Shown piece by piece: positions 33,589 to 44,737 of a DNA stretch of 64,000 bases. A model generated the notes under the pieces. It saw only the letters and a program-made list of their open reading frames with translations, had not been told where the DNA came from and did not search any database. The translations under genes were made by a program, and so were the position numbers. Source of the DNA: Paramyrothecium sp. XJ0827 (taxonomy: Eukaryota > Ascomycota > Sordariomycetes > Hypocreales > Stachybotryaceae); assembly GCA_020881915.1 (NCBI GenBank), contig JAJFPB010000002.1, positions 3,968,001-4,032,000 on the forward strand. Direction: 5' to 3'. Position 1 is the first letter of the stretch. Each line of letters starts with the position of its first letter.

Positions 33589-36500
33589 GTTGCTGCATGC
33601 AACGGCCATCGCATACTGGACTCCATGCTCGTGTCGACGGAGGGAGCATGATCAGCTCGATTGGCTGGGGAGGGCTCGTTGCAACCTGCGAGTGGGGTGA
33701 GAGTGATGCCTTCGAGATTGGGTGCTACCAGGCCCTTCGGACCTTTTATCCGTTCCAGAAAGTTGCGGAAAGGGATTCTAAGCTCTGGGCCGCTGCAAAA
33801 CAAAAGTCCCTCTGCCGGCAGGCTTGGTTTTTTTCGAACCATTGATCGCAAATGGTCGTGTTCAGCTTCAGTCTTAGCGCGGAATTCAAAGCCATGGGTT
33901 CAGTACGCTTGTGATTTTCGTGATGGCCAACTTCACCGCTCTGTATCGAGTGCCGTTGTGCATGTTGAGGCTCCCGTGTAGTACGGCTCAACAGAGATAG
34001 AAATGGGAACCACCACTCACGGAGAGTAATTCCGTTGAGCGAAAACGAGTTTCCGCTTGTGTTGATTTCGCGATTTCCTTAACCAGTCACTGCGTCCCAA
34101 TTATTGATTTCTGCGCAAGAACCCCACAACCGAGGACCACTTTCAAGCAACTGCTTTGAAGACGTGTCCGGCATGAAGCGGACAGGCTTGGTACACCTAA
34201 CTCAATAACGTCAGCAAAGGTCCTGGGGGTTGCAAGAGCTCCAACAAGGTTACGTTCATGCGACCCTATCGCTTTGGCTAGATCCGCTGCCTCAAAGCTG
34301 CGAGGGCGGTCACATGGACGGACAGTTCCCCACAGCAACAGACTAATCATATTCATAGGACGAGCTGTGATACAATCGACGGCAAAGCCTGTCTTTGCGG
34401 CTAGATTTGCGCGGAAAATAGGTTTGATATAGCTAACTGCCGAATGTACAAATCACGTTGGTCCAGCTCCGCTAAACCTTGTTGAATGTCTACCTAAGCT
34501 TCGAATCTCCAACACCAGTTTCTATCCTTTTCTGTGGAGTTGTAGGCAATGACTTAGTCTGTACAGTCTTCTGACACTGAAGACTCATCCGTTTCAAAGG
34601 AAAGTGACACATCACCCGCCACTTCTATTCAAGACACGAAAAAATCATGATGGCGATGGGGCTTGGCGGATCAAAGGAAACTAGTCTCTGACCGGTTGCG
34701 CATCAGATATGACCAAATCCAGATGCCTGAACGCACCTCTTCTCCTTCACAATACGGTGCCGTATTGAGCACGGTTGGCAGGAGGCTCGCCTGGTCTGGT
34801 TGGCTCCCGCGCCCCGGAAGTTTTGTCCGGCGTGCTCCTATGGTGCGGCCACCGTTATGCACCGGTAGCCAATAGCTTTTCAAGCAGCGTGCAGGAATCA
34901 GTCATCAACGTTGGGGCCTGCATATTCCTTGGGGCTGCCACCACATTGCTGTCAACGATGGCCAGCGGCACGACCGAATCAAGGTTCCGTTATAAAGACT
35001 CATCGCCTCTAAGAAAATGGCAGGCAGCGACTCGTCAAGGAAATACAGTCGGCATTCTACTCCAACCCCAAACTTGTCCGAGATATGGTCGATACATGGT
35101 GCTACGGCTGGCTCTGTGTGAGTATACTCCTGAAAGAGCTCTGGCACCAATACGCTGACCGGTCAGGGAAACTGCCTCAAATATACTGAAAAACCTCAGG
35201 TCTGGGGGATTCAGTATTGCTTGAGGTGTCTCTCTGCGATAGGATGTGACGAAGTCATTCGCATTTCACACCTTGCGGGATCCTATATCAAACGTGCATG
35301 GAGCAGAAGCGAAAACGGCCATTGGCAGAGCGTCAGAGTCCACGGCGACAGGCCCGATTGGAAGGTGCTCCTGCCAGAACTCGTCGAGCCTTGTCCACCG
35401 AAGAGACGGCTTCAAATCGGAGACCAGTACCATAACAGGGTCCCGTCATGGCCCGCCATGATACCGCGCTAGCTGGCTGCACGGGCTAGTCTCGCCAGGG
35501 TCGAGGTTCTATGGGGCAGACGAGTGCTCGGGGTCGTGTTCGATATGTGATACAAAGGGATACAAAAAGCTGGTGAAAGGGATGTCGTGATGTATATGAG
35601 GGTTATTTTACTTACTGCGAGTAAATGCCCGGGGAACTTTGCGATCCACGAGGACGTCACTTTCGTCCAAAATGGCTGTATTTACTGCACGACTGTCTCG
35701 TGAAACTAGACAGCATATTGAGATTCTCGTGAACAATCCCAATGCCTGTGTTATCCTCGATCTTCCCGTCTTTCTTGACAAGAGCATCCGTGTTGTCGAA
35801 GCATCTGTTTGCCTGATGTCAAGGTATGGTGGTGCAAGCACAAGGCTGGTGGTGACACCATACCGTCCCTATCATGAACAATTTGCCTTGGGTCGCTCCT
35901 AATTCGAACCCTTGATTGTTGTATCTGGGGGTTAATTGAGGGTGAAGGCTTACTTGATCGAACGTTCCTTGCGTAATTATGTGGCGTGCGAGCACCGTTT
36001 GTCACTCAGGCTCGAATCACTCTTCCAGCCCACTCCTGGAGCGGCGGCGGAGGTAGGATATCACCTTGTTGAGCTTTGCGATGGAAGACGACCGAAACGA
36101 TTCAGTTTGTTCGAGTTGAAGATCATGAGATGCCTAAGGAACTTGGAGGAACCTTACTCATCGTCACCGTGGCAGAGATGCTATAGCTCCGCCGCGAAAC
36201 GAACAGCATGAGAAGCCGGACTCCTTAAGCAAAGGCCCTGGCCAGAAGATTATTGCTCGTACCTGGAGACTGCCTCGGGTACTACCTAGCAGCACACCCA
36301 CCGTATTTTAAAAGGAATAAAACAGTAATATCGCCGTTTTAACCACTAATTATAATCCTAATTAGTAATTAAAACGGTAATATTAGTGTTTTACTTCTGG
36401 CGAGACACCAGGGGTGGGCTCGTAGGAGTAATCAACGTAATGCGGCGCTTCAACCAGCATGAAGTGGTGGTATCATAAGAAGCGAGAAGTGCTGGTTGCA

Positions 36501-37474
36501 CTAGATATACAGAGAGTTTGTGGTATTTGTAGTTGAGATCAGTCCGTAGGATGTCGACGAGGAGCCCGACGAGCCGTTCCAGGTTGTGGCGATCATGAGC
36601 GTCAGGGGAACGTGGGTTTGGCCTGCCCTAAGGCCTTGGGATTAAAGTATCACGCACATCGAAATCCACGACCCCCGAGGTGAAAGTCTTGCCCTCAACA
36701 TGACGTTGATCACGTCAAAATGCCAAAGCAGCGCGGTTGAAAGCTGTCGATCCCATGCTAACAGATTCTTGACGATGCGCGCATGTCCATCCACCACGAC
36801 ATGGTCAAGCACCTTTGCGCTGATTTCACAACTCTAAAGCTCAGTTTCCTGAGCAGCCGGCAACCACAAGCGTTTGACGATATCCCTGTGTTCATTCTTG
36901 GCGGCCGAGTCAATGGGCCTGCCCCCAATAGTTGGGCCCAGGTTGGTGGCTACAGCAACTGCTCAAGCCGCCAGAGCAGCGGTAGGCTGTATGTTTCATG
37001 GGCGCCATCGAGCTCGGACGATGGCGAGGACGAGGACGCGCTGGGATGAGACTACAAGTGGATGGATTGCCGTCTCGTATGCTTAAGATGGCATCAGCCG
37101 CGTCATGAAACTGGCTGCGCAGTTCCTCCATAGGCCTTGACGCATCGTGCTGGTTGGCAGCGTGCTGTAACGAGTCGAATACAAAGAAGGAAAAAACGAG
37201 AAGCAAAAGAAGGGAGCGGCGACGGAGAGAAGCAGTGGGCCAACGTAACACGTAACTAATGGCCAGGCTACCACCAACAAACCGGGCCCATCCTAATTAA
37301 CTTGACTAAATGACGTGTCTCACAAATGACTGGATCAATGAATAGAGATATAGTAGTAAAATCATTCCTTATTGGCTAATGCTATAGTACATGCAACCAG
37401 AATATGCAAAATGCTCGCGACCAAGAAAGCCAGACCCATTAGATAAAGAAAACCCCTTAAATTTACACCCAATC
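33589..37474. other. Gene-poor stretch with a hairpin repeat
   Basis: About 3.9 kb without a supported gene. Frames are short and interrupted; minus-strand frames at 35150-34905 and around 35890-35610 have protein-like composition but no start, splice signals or domain I recognise, so they may be remnants. A 36-bp-arm inverted repeat in AT-rich DNA is at 36317-36394. The last 100 bp are the 3' flank of the SYLF gene. Confidence 0.5.
36317..36394. repeat. Imperfect inverted repeat, 36-nt arms and 6-nt loop
   Basis: The left arm (36317-36352) and the reverse complement of the right arm (36359-36394) match at 30 of 36 positions; five of the six differences are transitions. The loop is TAATCC. 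The AT-rich hairpin is reminiscent of a MITE end or a mutated element. Confidence 0.75.
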
Positions 37475-38790
37475 TCAATAGCCAGCTCGGCGAAGCCTCT
37501 CCTTCTCATCCATGACCGTCTCGTCATCGTGATATTCGCGCTCCTCCTCCTCGCGGTTCTGGGGGATCGACAGGCCCGTCGACCTGCGCTGAGGAGCTTC
37601 AGGCTGCTGCTGCTGCTGCTGCTCGTGCTGCTGAGGCGGCTTGTTGCCGCCGAGGTAGACGTCGCCGGGCGGCGGCACGCGGGCGACCTCCTGGACGACG
37701 GAGCGGTCAAAGTCGGAGCGGCCCTCGATGGCCTTGAGGACCTCGAACAGGGGCCTGGCGCCGAGGGGCCAGGCGACGTCGCCGGTGAGGATCTTGCGGG
37801 CGGAGATGCCGCGCTCGCCGTAGAAGAGGGAGTTCGCGTCTGCGCGGCTGACCATGATGGTGCCGTCGATTTGGACGCCGGCCCACAGGCCGCGGCTCTT
37901 CATGTAGCTCCAGATGGGGCGTGCGGTGCGGCTGATGGCGGCGTCGACCATGCCGCCGGTGCCGACGGGCCCGATGGCGATGCAGGCCTCGCTGCCGAGC
38001 GAGACGCGCGGGTTGGTGAAGGCGCGCACCTGGGCGGGCGTGTTGAGCACGCACACGCAGTCGTAGACGTCGAGCCCGAGCATGAAGCCCGCGCCGATGG
38101 TGGACACGACGAAGGACGAGGGCGGCGACCAGGTGCCGTCGGCGCGGCGGGCGACGACGACGCCGGAGCCCGCGGCGAGCGAGCCGTGGAAGGCGCCGGC
38201 GCGGAGCACGTTGAAGATGGCGAGCCCGGAGCAGTTGCGGAGCACCGACTCGGGGATCTTGACGACGGACTTGCGGGTGATGCCGGTGGGGTGCATGGGG
38301 CCGTCTGACAGGGGAGGGTTGACGGTCACGCCGAGGCCTGGGAGAGTCTTGTTAGTAATGCAATTACTAGACGCGAAAGAAGAAAAAAAAAGGGAAAAAA
38401 AAACCTACTGGTAAATGAGTGCAGGATGCGAGCTGCCTTATTGCACTCCTTCTCCATGCTCGTCGGCCACCAGCCCTCGGCGCCGATCAGGTTGGCGGCC
38501 TTGTTGAGCGGCCAGCCGGCGGCGGAGCTGACCTTGTGAAAGCGCTGGCCGATGGTGGGTCTCGAGGGTCCGGCGGCGGCGGCGGCGGCGGATGTGGGGT
38601 GCGAGCGGGCGGCATCGTCGCCGTCAACGTTGTTGTTGTCGTTGTACTCGGAAAAGGTGCTCCGGGGCGTCAGGCCGCCGGGCGACGAGGGCGGAGGGGC
38701 GTGGGCGGCGGCGTCGCCGCGCGGGTAGTAGGAGGGAGGGCGCTGGTCGTACTCGTAGCTGGGGACGTGGTTCTTGTCGGCGGCGTCCAT
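37475..38790 (-). CDS. SYLF-domain (Ysc84/SH3YL1-type) protein
   Basis: Exon 1 (38790..38409) and exon 2 (38337..37475) give 414 residues; the 71-bp intron has a GTAGGT donor and ACTAAC branch. A Pro/Ser-rich N-terminus with an Ala run (GCG/GCC repeat) is followed by the SYLF domain from about residue 82 to 330: GWPLNKAANLIGAEGWWP, ECNKAARILHSF, then IPESVLRNCSGLAIF, LRAGAFHGSLAAGSGVVVAR, VSLGSEACIAIGPVG and YMKSRGLWAGVQIDG. This domain binds phosphoinositides and, in yeast Ysc84/Lsb3, actin at endocytic sites. The yeast proteins end in an SH3 domain; here the C-terminus is instead Gln- and Glu-rich and charged, so it belongs to the SH3-less fungal type. Confidence 0.92.
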
Positions 38791-38926
38791 TTTGAGCTGT
38801 GTTGTGTGTGAAAGGGGGTTGCAGGTATTATTCTTTGATGGTTATGGCGATTTAGTGTGTTGCCCAATGTCGTGTAAGTGGTTGTGAATGGCCTCTAAGG
38901 TAGGTACCCAACTCTAGTACTCTGTA

Positions 38927-38964
38927 TCTGTGTCTGTGTCTGTGCCTGTGTCTGTGTTTGTCTG
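38927..38964 (+). repeat. TG(C/T)CTG-type hexanucleotide repeat
   Basis: Several imperfect copies of TGTCTG/TGCCTG in the SYLF upstream region. Confidence 0.7.
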
Positions 38965-39058
38965 GATGCAGCTCAAACCTGACCCAGACGGGCCGGCATC
39001 TCTTATACCAGATCCGCTCAAGTAAGGCAGAGAGCCAGGCCCACGGATGCAGTCCCGT

Positions 39059-39079
39059 CTCGCTCGCTCGCTCGCTCGC
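39059..39079 (+). repeat. CTCG tandem repeat
   Basis: About five consecutive CTCG units. Intergenic. Confidence 0.75.
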
Positions 39080-40883
39080 GTGTTACGCAAGCCCTTTGCT
39101 AGTCACAGCCCCCAAGACAGGTAGAGGCAGTGACAAGTGATGTGCGTGTGGACGCGGCCGGCCCTCGCGTCCCGCACTGCTCGGCCTTCCCCCATGGCAA
39201 AAGGCGCTGTTCCTGGTGCACACGGAACCCTCAAAGCAGCCACAAGCAAAAACCCCTTCCCCCCCTCCCCCCCTGGGCCGGGCATCAGAGGTGTCCAGCG
39301 CTCATCTTGTGCTGAATCAGGTCCTTCACACTCGCTGCGTTTGCTTGGCTGGTCTAACGGCACTGGGACAGCGTGTACAGCAGGAGGTCGCCGTCCATGT
39401 CACACGGGGCGGTGCCGAAGGCGCGAAGTGGCGAGCTACGAGCGAGGCAGCGGCTGGCGGGCTGGTGCGTGGGCGCAGGCAGGGGACCATTGGTCTGTGT
39501 GTGCTGCTCGTTCGGCATTGTCGTCTCTCAGGCCGTTGGGCGACTGAGAGCAGATGGACGGTGGTGGACGAATAAGCTTAAAGGGGCATGGCATCTATTC
39601 TTGTTCCGGGTGCATGCAGCATGACGCGCCTCGGCCCTGGTAATCACTGATCAGCAAGAGACACGTCTACTGGCCACGCTGTAGTTCTCAATAGCGAGCG
39701 GCAGCAGGCTGCTGGTTGGCTGGTCCGCCCTCAGCTTGGCTCACGGTATAAGCGGGAGCTCCCGTAAAACTACGGAGGACACATCCCCAGCGCCGTATGT
39801 GTGCATCTCGCCCTTCGCTGATCGCTTATATGGGAGCCAAGCTCTGCACTCTCACAGCATGATCCTCTTGCTGCTCGCCACGGTTGTTTCAGAGCCGTGC
39901 CTGGTAGAAACCCAGCCAAGACGAACACGGTGACTCATTTCCCACTCCAAATCTGTGCGACGCGGCTAGAAGCTGGACCCCCTGGGCGCCTTTTTGCTTC
40001 GCCGCAATGTCTTCGTCACGGACACATCATCTGCGGGATTCGTACCAATCGCGATGCAGCTGGTCTCCCCCAGTGCTAGGCTACAATCACTCTTCTACGC
40101 CATGCCTCTGCTCCCCCCTATGTTGTTCGTAGCACAATGTGTCGATCGATTGCGTGGACATTGCTCTTTGCGCTGACCAAGATTTTGCCATTCCGCTGAA
40201 CCCATTACAGTCTTCCGTCGAACTGCTGACGATGAGAAGAGAAACATGCTCCATGTTCGCGAAATACAAAGCTTTTTTGCAGAAGCAAAACAAAAGGTAG
40301 TATAGGTTGTGCCGAGTTTCATGCGCCTCGGGCCTTATTTCCAATGGTGCGTAATCCGCATGTAAGCCATCTCATCCATCGTGTACACAGTCTACGCTCC
40401 TTCGGTGGTGCATCCTGGAGTGAGGGCAGCCATCTGAAAGTTCATAAATTTGTTATATCAATTATCTACGATATTGCAATCACGAAAGGGTGCGCAAGCT
40501 GGTACTGCTGGTGGACGGTGTGAGTCGGCAACGGCTCACCCGCCACAGTAGCTTCAAGCTCCGTTGCCATTCAAAACATTCCGCAAGCTCCGTCCATGGT
40601 ACTTTGTCTTAGCCTAGGACAAGAGGTAGTATGACGGTAACGACTCCCCCATCCGCAATAATAACATGTGAATCGTAAACCTTCAGGATAAGGTGATTGA
40701 ATCCAGAACTTCTCTTCCCAATCTCAATTTCATTCGTTTGTGTAAATCATCAAAGCTCATAACACGTTCGCATTACGCGTCTCTGTTGTCCCAGTCCAAA
40801 CGCCAATAGATCACCACCACGACAACCACAAAGCCTCCCCTCCCACCTCCGTTTCCCTCCAAACAAACCTCCACCCGCAAACC

Positions 40884-41460
40884 ATGGCCGCCTCACAGAC
40901 TAATGGCACCGGCGACGGCCACGCCGCCGGCGTCTTCGCTTACGCCCAGCGCTCCCTCGACCGCATCGCGCCGCCTGCGTCCCGCCAAAAGGCCTATGAT
41001 GACGTCTCCGTCTTCGCCGCGTCCCGGCCCGTCCTCTTTGTGAGCCCGACCACCCTCGCCCGCTGCACGTCTCGCATTTAACAATTGATCTCCCTGCAAG
41101 ACCTTCCTCGTCTCCCAGCTCCTCTTCTCCCTCCTGCCCCTCCTGCTCTTCACCACCTTCGCCATCTCCACCGCCGCGACAGCCTTCGCCGCCGCCGCCG
41201 TCTTCTCCCTCTTCTGGGTCGCCGTCGCCTTCGCCGTCCTCGTCCCCGCCCTGCTGCTCGCCGGCTCGGCCGCCCTTCTCGTCTGGATTTGGGTCATCGG
41301 CAGCTTCCTCGCCGCCCGCTGGCTGTACCACCGTATGCCCTTTGCCGTGGTCGACGCGGATGGACGGGGCGGCAGCGACGAGATCTGGGGCAAGCGCATC
41401 GTGGCAAAGGAGCAGCAACGTAACGATGGTGATTTGAAGGACATTAAGCAGGATCATTAA
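40884..41460 (+). CDS. Small multi-helix membrane protein, promethin/LDO-like
   Basis: Exon 1 (40884..41039) and exon 2 (41101..41460), joined in phase 0, give 171 residues. The N-terminal 50 residues are soluble (AGVFAYAQRSLDRIAPPASRQKAYDDV); they are followed by about 90 nearly uninterrupted hydrophobic residues (roughly 52-137) that would form two long hairpins or four helices, then a charged tail. This arrangement resembles the promethin/LDAF1 family, including yeast Ldo16, which works with seipin at sites of lipid-droplet formation. The match is from architecture and recalled pattern rather than a diagnostic motif, so a different ER membrane protein is possible. The start context (AAACCATGG) is good. 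Confidence 0.6.
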
Positions 41461-41804
41461 AGCAGTGTTCACGGGCTATAGTATGGTACTTGCTGCACAA
41501 AATGTAGTAGCCTAAGTAATTGGTAATGGCGTTGGACCGGGACTACAGGAATTGGGCGTTAAGAGGGCAAAGAGGCAATGGTAATGAAAGAAAGCAGCGG
41601 CTGGAGCAACGCGCATCAATAGCCCGGCTTGATCGAATTCATCCATAGCTCCAAGCAGCCACACGATAATTGTGTGCTCTATCCCACAACACAATCATAC
41701 TGTCACGCAAGGAGATGATCGTAGTGAAGCAATCGCCATTCATTCATCCTCCACAACACTCTCGTCTATCCCAGGCCAAGGATTACGGTGCGCCATAGTA
41801 CAAA
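41461..41804. other. Short convergent intergenic region
   Basis: Shared 3' flank of the promethin-like and RPT2 genes; nothing else seen. Confidence 0.6.
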
Positions 41805-43325
41805 CTACAAATACAGACCCTCCGGCTCGCCCTCCTGCTTGGTGCGCAGTACCCGCTCCCTCGCCGACCTGAAGTCTGCCATCTGCACCCGCATTCTTCG
41901 CTCGCGGAGCGCCAACATGCCCGCTTCGGAGCAGATGGCCTTGATGTCGGCACCAGACAGGTCGTCCTTCTGCGAGATGAACTCCTCGAGCTCGACGTCA
42001 TCGCTCAGGTTCATCTTGGAGGTGTGGAGGGTGAAGATCTTGCGCTTGGTGTTTGTGTCGGGGTTCTCGAACAGGATCTTTCGGTCGATACGGCCGGGAC
42101 GGATCAGGGCAGGGTCCAGGGTGTCAATCTTGTTGGTGGCCATGATGACCTTGACATCACCACGGTCATCGAAACCGTCGAGCTGGTTGAGCAGCTCAAG
42201 CATGGTTCGCTGCACTTCACGTTCGCCACCAGATGTCGAGTCGTATCGTTTCGTACCGATGGCGTCAATTTCGTCGATAAACACAATCGATGGCGCGTTC
42301 TCACCAGCAACCTGTGGCAATGTTAGTTGAGGTCTCGCATCCGTGCCAAAATAACCATACCTGGAAGAGCTGTCGCACCAGGCGAGGACCGTCACCAAGA
42401 TACTTCTGAATCAGCTCACTGCCCACAATACGTAAGAAAGTGGCAGAAGTCTGGTTGGCAACGGCCTTTGCAAGTAGCGTCTTTCCGGTACCCGGAGCAC
42501 CGTACAGGATGACACCCTTGGGAGGCTTGATACCCATCTCCTCGTACAGCTCTGGATGCAACAGCGGCAGCTCCACCGATTCTCGGACTTCTTGGATCTG
42601 CTGCTCCAGACCACCAATGTCGGCGTACGACTCCGTGGGCGCCTTGTCCAGCTTCATGACGCTGACGATGGGGTCTGTGTCATCGGTGAGCACACCAACA
42701 ATGCTGACGCTCTTGTGATGCAGCAGAACGCTGGCACCGGGCTCGAGCAGATCCTTGTCGACAAAACTCATGATGCTGACGTAGTACTCAGGTCCGGTCG
42801 TACTGCTAACGATAGCGTGGTCGTCGTCAATGAGCTCCTCCAACGTTCCGACGCCCATCGGGCTACCTCGCATATCGTCCACTCGGCTTCGTTCATCGGC
42901 TAGCCTGTCGGTGTCGGCCTCGGGGTTCGACGTTTGGCCCTCCTTGGCAGCCTTGGCCTTGCGCAGACGCTCCTGGTTCTCGACGTACTCTTCCTCCAGC
43001 AGCAGGTGATCGTGTATGCGCTGCATGCGGAGCAGGCGAAGCTTGCATCGGCTTGTAGGGTAGACAGCTGGTAGCTTGGCGGCCGCGCTGGTGCCACCGG
43101 CCTTTCTCTTCTTACGTCCGACTCGGGTGGTTGGCCTGGGGGGAGGCTCGTACTTGGGCTTATCCTTCTGTACAAAGTCTCAGCATTCTGATCCAGAGAT
43201 GATCGCGGGTCGATGGCCGTACCTTCTTATCCTTGTCATCCTTCCCATCGCCCATGCCAGATTGTCCTTGACCCTATCGGTTGTTAGTACAGTCGTAGGA
43301 CGTACGGCCTCGAGAATCGTACCAT
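41805..43325 (-). CDS. RPT2: 26S proteasome regulatory ATPase Rpt2 (subunit 4)
   Basis: Four coding exons: 43325..43323 (the ATG alone), 43273..43223, 43167..42361 and 42311..41805, giving 455 residues; introns are 49, 55 and 49 bp. The spliced N-terminus reads [16 protein letters not shown], which restores the MGQ N-myristoylation signal known from Rpt2. Then come the conserved KPKYEPPP and [21 protein letters not shown] regions, a coiled coil and OB domain, the AAA+ domain with Walker A GAPGTGKT (241-248) and Walker B FIDEID (298-303), and the C-terminal GLYL, the HbYX-type tail that opens the 20S gate. It is one of six ATPases that unfold ubiquitinated substrates. Compared with yeast (437 residues) there is an insert near 88-110. 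Without the tiny first exon the start would be missed. Confidence 0.96.
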
Positions 43326-43524
43326 CTTGGCTGCGCGAGCGAAAAGCTCGGTTGTCCAACGTTAAGACTAGTGTGATGTAGATGCCAAAGTTGATCAATG
43401 TATGGGTAGAGGGAAAGTCGGCGATAGCTGATGGGGTGATTCTGTCGTGCAGGGAAGCTGGTTGATGATGAAAGCTAGAGGCGACGCATCCAGGCGCCAG
43501 CCTAACACGACAGCTCCGAGGCAG

Positions 43525-43532
43525 TCACGTGA
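43525..43532. promoter_or_regulatory. TCACGTGA palindromic E-box
   Basis: Perfect octamer 200 bp upstream of the RPT2 start codon. Function inferred from bHLH-site similarity. Confidence 0.4.
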
Positions 43533-44446
43533 GCATGCTTAATAAGGTAGGTAAGTCGAAAGTGTTCGCCTGACTGCTCCTTGCTTCTGAAGCAAAGTTC
43601 ATGACACTCGTTGGAACAACTTCCTCCGTCATGCCATGTTAATATTTTCGAGGTAGTTTACAAAAAGGTTTTTCAACAGATTTACTTCTCCCATGACGCT
43701 CGGCATGAAGATTTTATGATGTGGAGGCGTCTTCTCAGTGCTCCATAACCAGCGAATGATGCCTGTTGGTTGTCAATGTCTAATACTTGGTTGAGCAGAT
43801 GTAAAGAGAAGGCGTTGTTTAAAGCAAAGCAATTATTTAATGTCAGATGAATCTACAGCTTTTCATCACCGCAGATTTTCTTCAGCAGACCAATATCCGT
43901 TGGCATGACCTGTGCTGGGGAGCATGCAAGTGACCGATCCCGAAGCATCTGCCGCTAGCGTGCAGCAACGACGGCGGCCAGCAATGCCTATTTCGGGACG
44001 GCCAGCGCGAGCTGCTCCTGTTTGTCCAGGATGGGCGGCAACCTCCCGAGAGTTGATTTGTGCAAATACCTAGCTTGGCCGTGGCGATGTGATTCCGGGA
44101 CGGGTTCCCGGCAGCGGCGGCCCCAACTCCTGTTATTGAAGCTCACTTGCATTGCTGGAAAATGTCATGTTGTGCGCGTGCCTTGAATGGCCGCCTTCCT
44201 ATTCATTACTGGAGCCGCCAAGGGCCTTCTGCACGTACAATGCTAAGTAAGGCAATGCCCTCCACGGCGCGCTGACGTCGTTGCAGCCCACCCCTCTCAT
44301 CCCACCCTGTGTGTAATACGGCAGCTTTCCCGTGCCAGTCACTGTCCCGAGTTTCACAGGCGCGGGCTTGCCCGACCCGGGATTAGAAATCCATGGCTCC
44401 GAAGCACAGCATCTTGAAGAAGCAATAACACCCGTGCGTTCGAGGT

Positions 44447-44490
44447 GGGTGAGGCGAGGCGAGGCGAGACGAGGCAAAGTGAGGTGAGGT
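44447..44490 (+). repeat. GAGGC/GAGGT tandem repeat
   Basis: Imperfect pentamer repeats upstream of UBC1. Possibly part of its promoter. Confidence 0.65.
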
Positions 44491-44737
44491 ACCGTAACGT
44501 ACCCTCTTTCCCCGAGCTTATGGCGCCCTACCTTCCCTTAGCTTGGCCAACGACAGCCGCCCAGAAACCTCCAGGAAGGCATTCCCCAGCCCACCTCGCA
44601 TGCCGCAACCTTTTTTCTTTCTCATCCTCACACAGCCCCAAACCACTTCATTTCCCGCGGCCAGAGACCGCCACCCTCTACACAACCGCACGACAGCGTC
44701 CGCATCTCTCGCGTCGACGTCTTCCCCCCCCAACACC

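Larger units (their letters stand above)
38791..40883. other. Divergent intergenic region
   Basis: Lies between the divergent SYLF and promethin-like genes. Holds a TGTCTG-type repeat (38927-38964) and a CTCG repeat (39059-39079). No frame is convincing. The final 80 bp are A/C-rich and end in AAACC before the next ATG, a normal fungal leader. Confidence 0.5.
43326..44737. promoter_or_regulatory. Shared divergent promoter region of RPT2 and UBC1
   Basis: A 1.4-kb region between two divergent ubiquitin-proteasome genes. It contains a TCACGTGA octamer (43525-43532) and a GAGGC/GAGGT tandem tract (44447-44490) ahead of the UBC1 leader. I did not find the yeast proteasome element GGTGGCAAA by eye. 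No gene is supported inside it. Confidence 0.5.

Noticed and set aside
37391..38308. 305-codon plus-strand frame opposite the SYLF gene
   Set aside because: Antisense shadow; Ala/Asp/Gly-rich with no recognisable domain.
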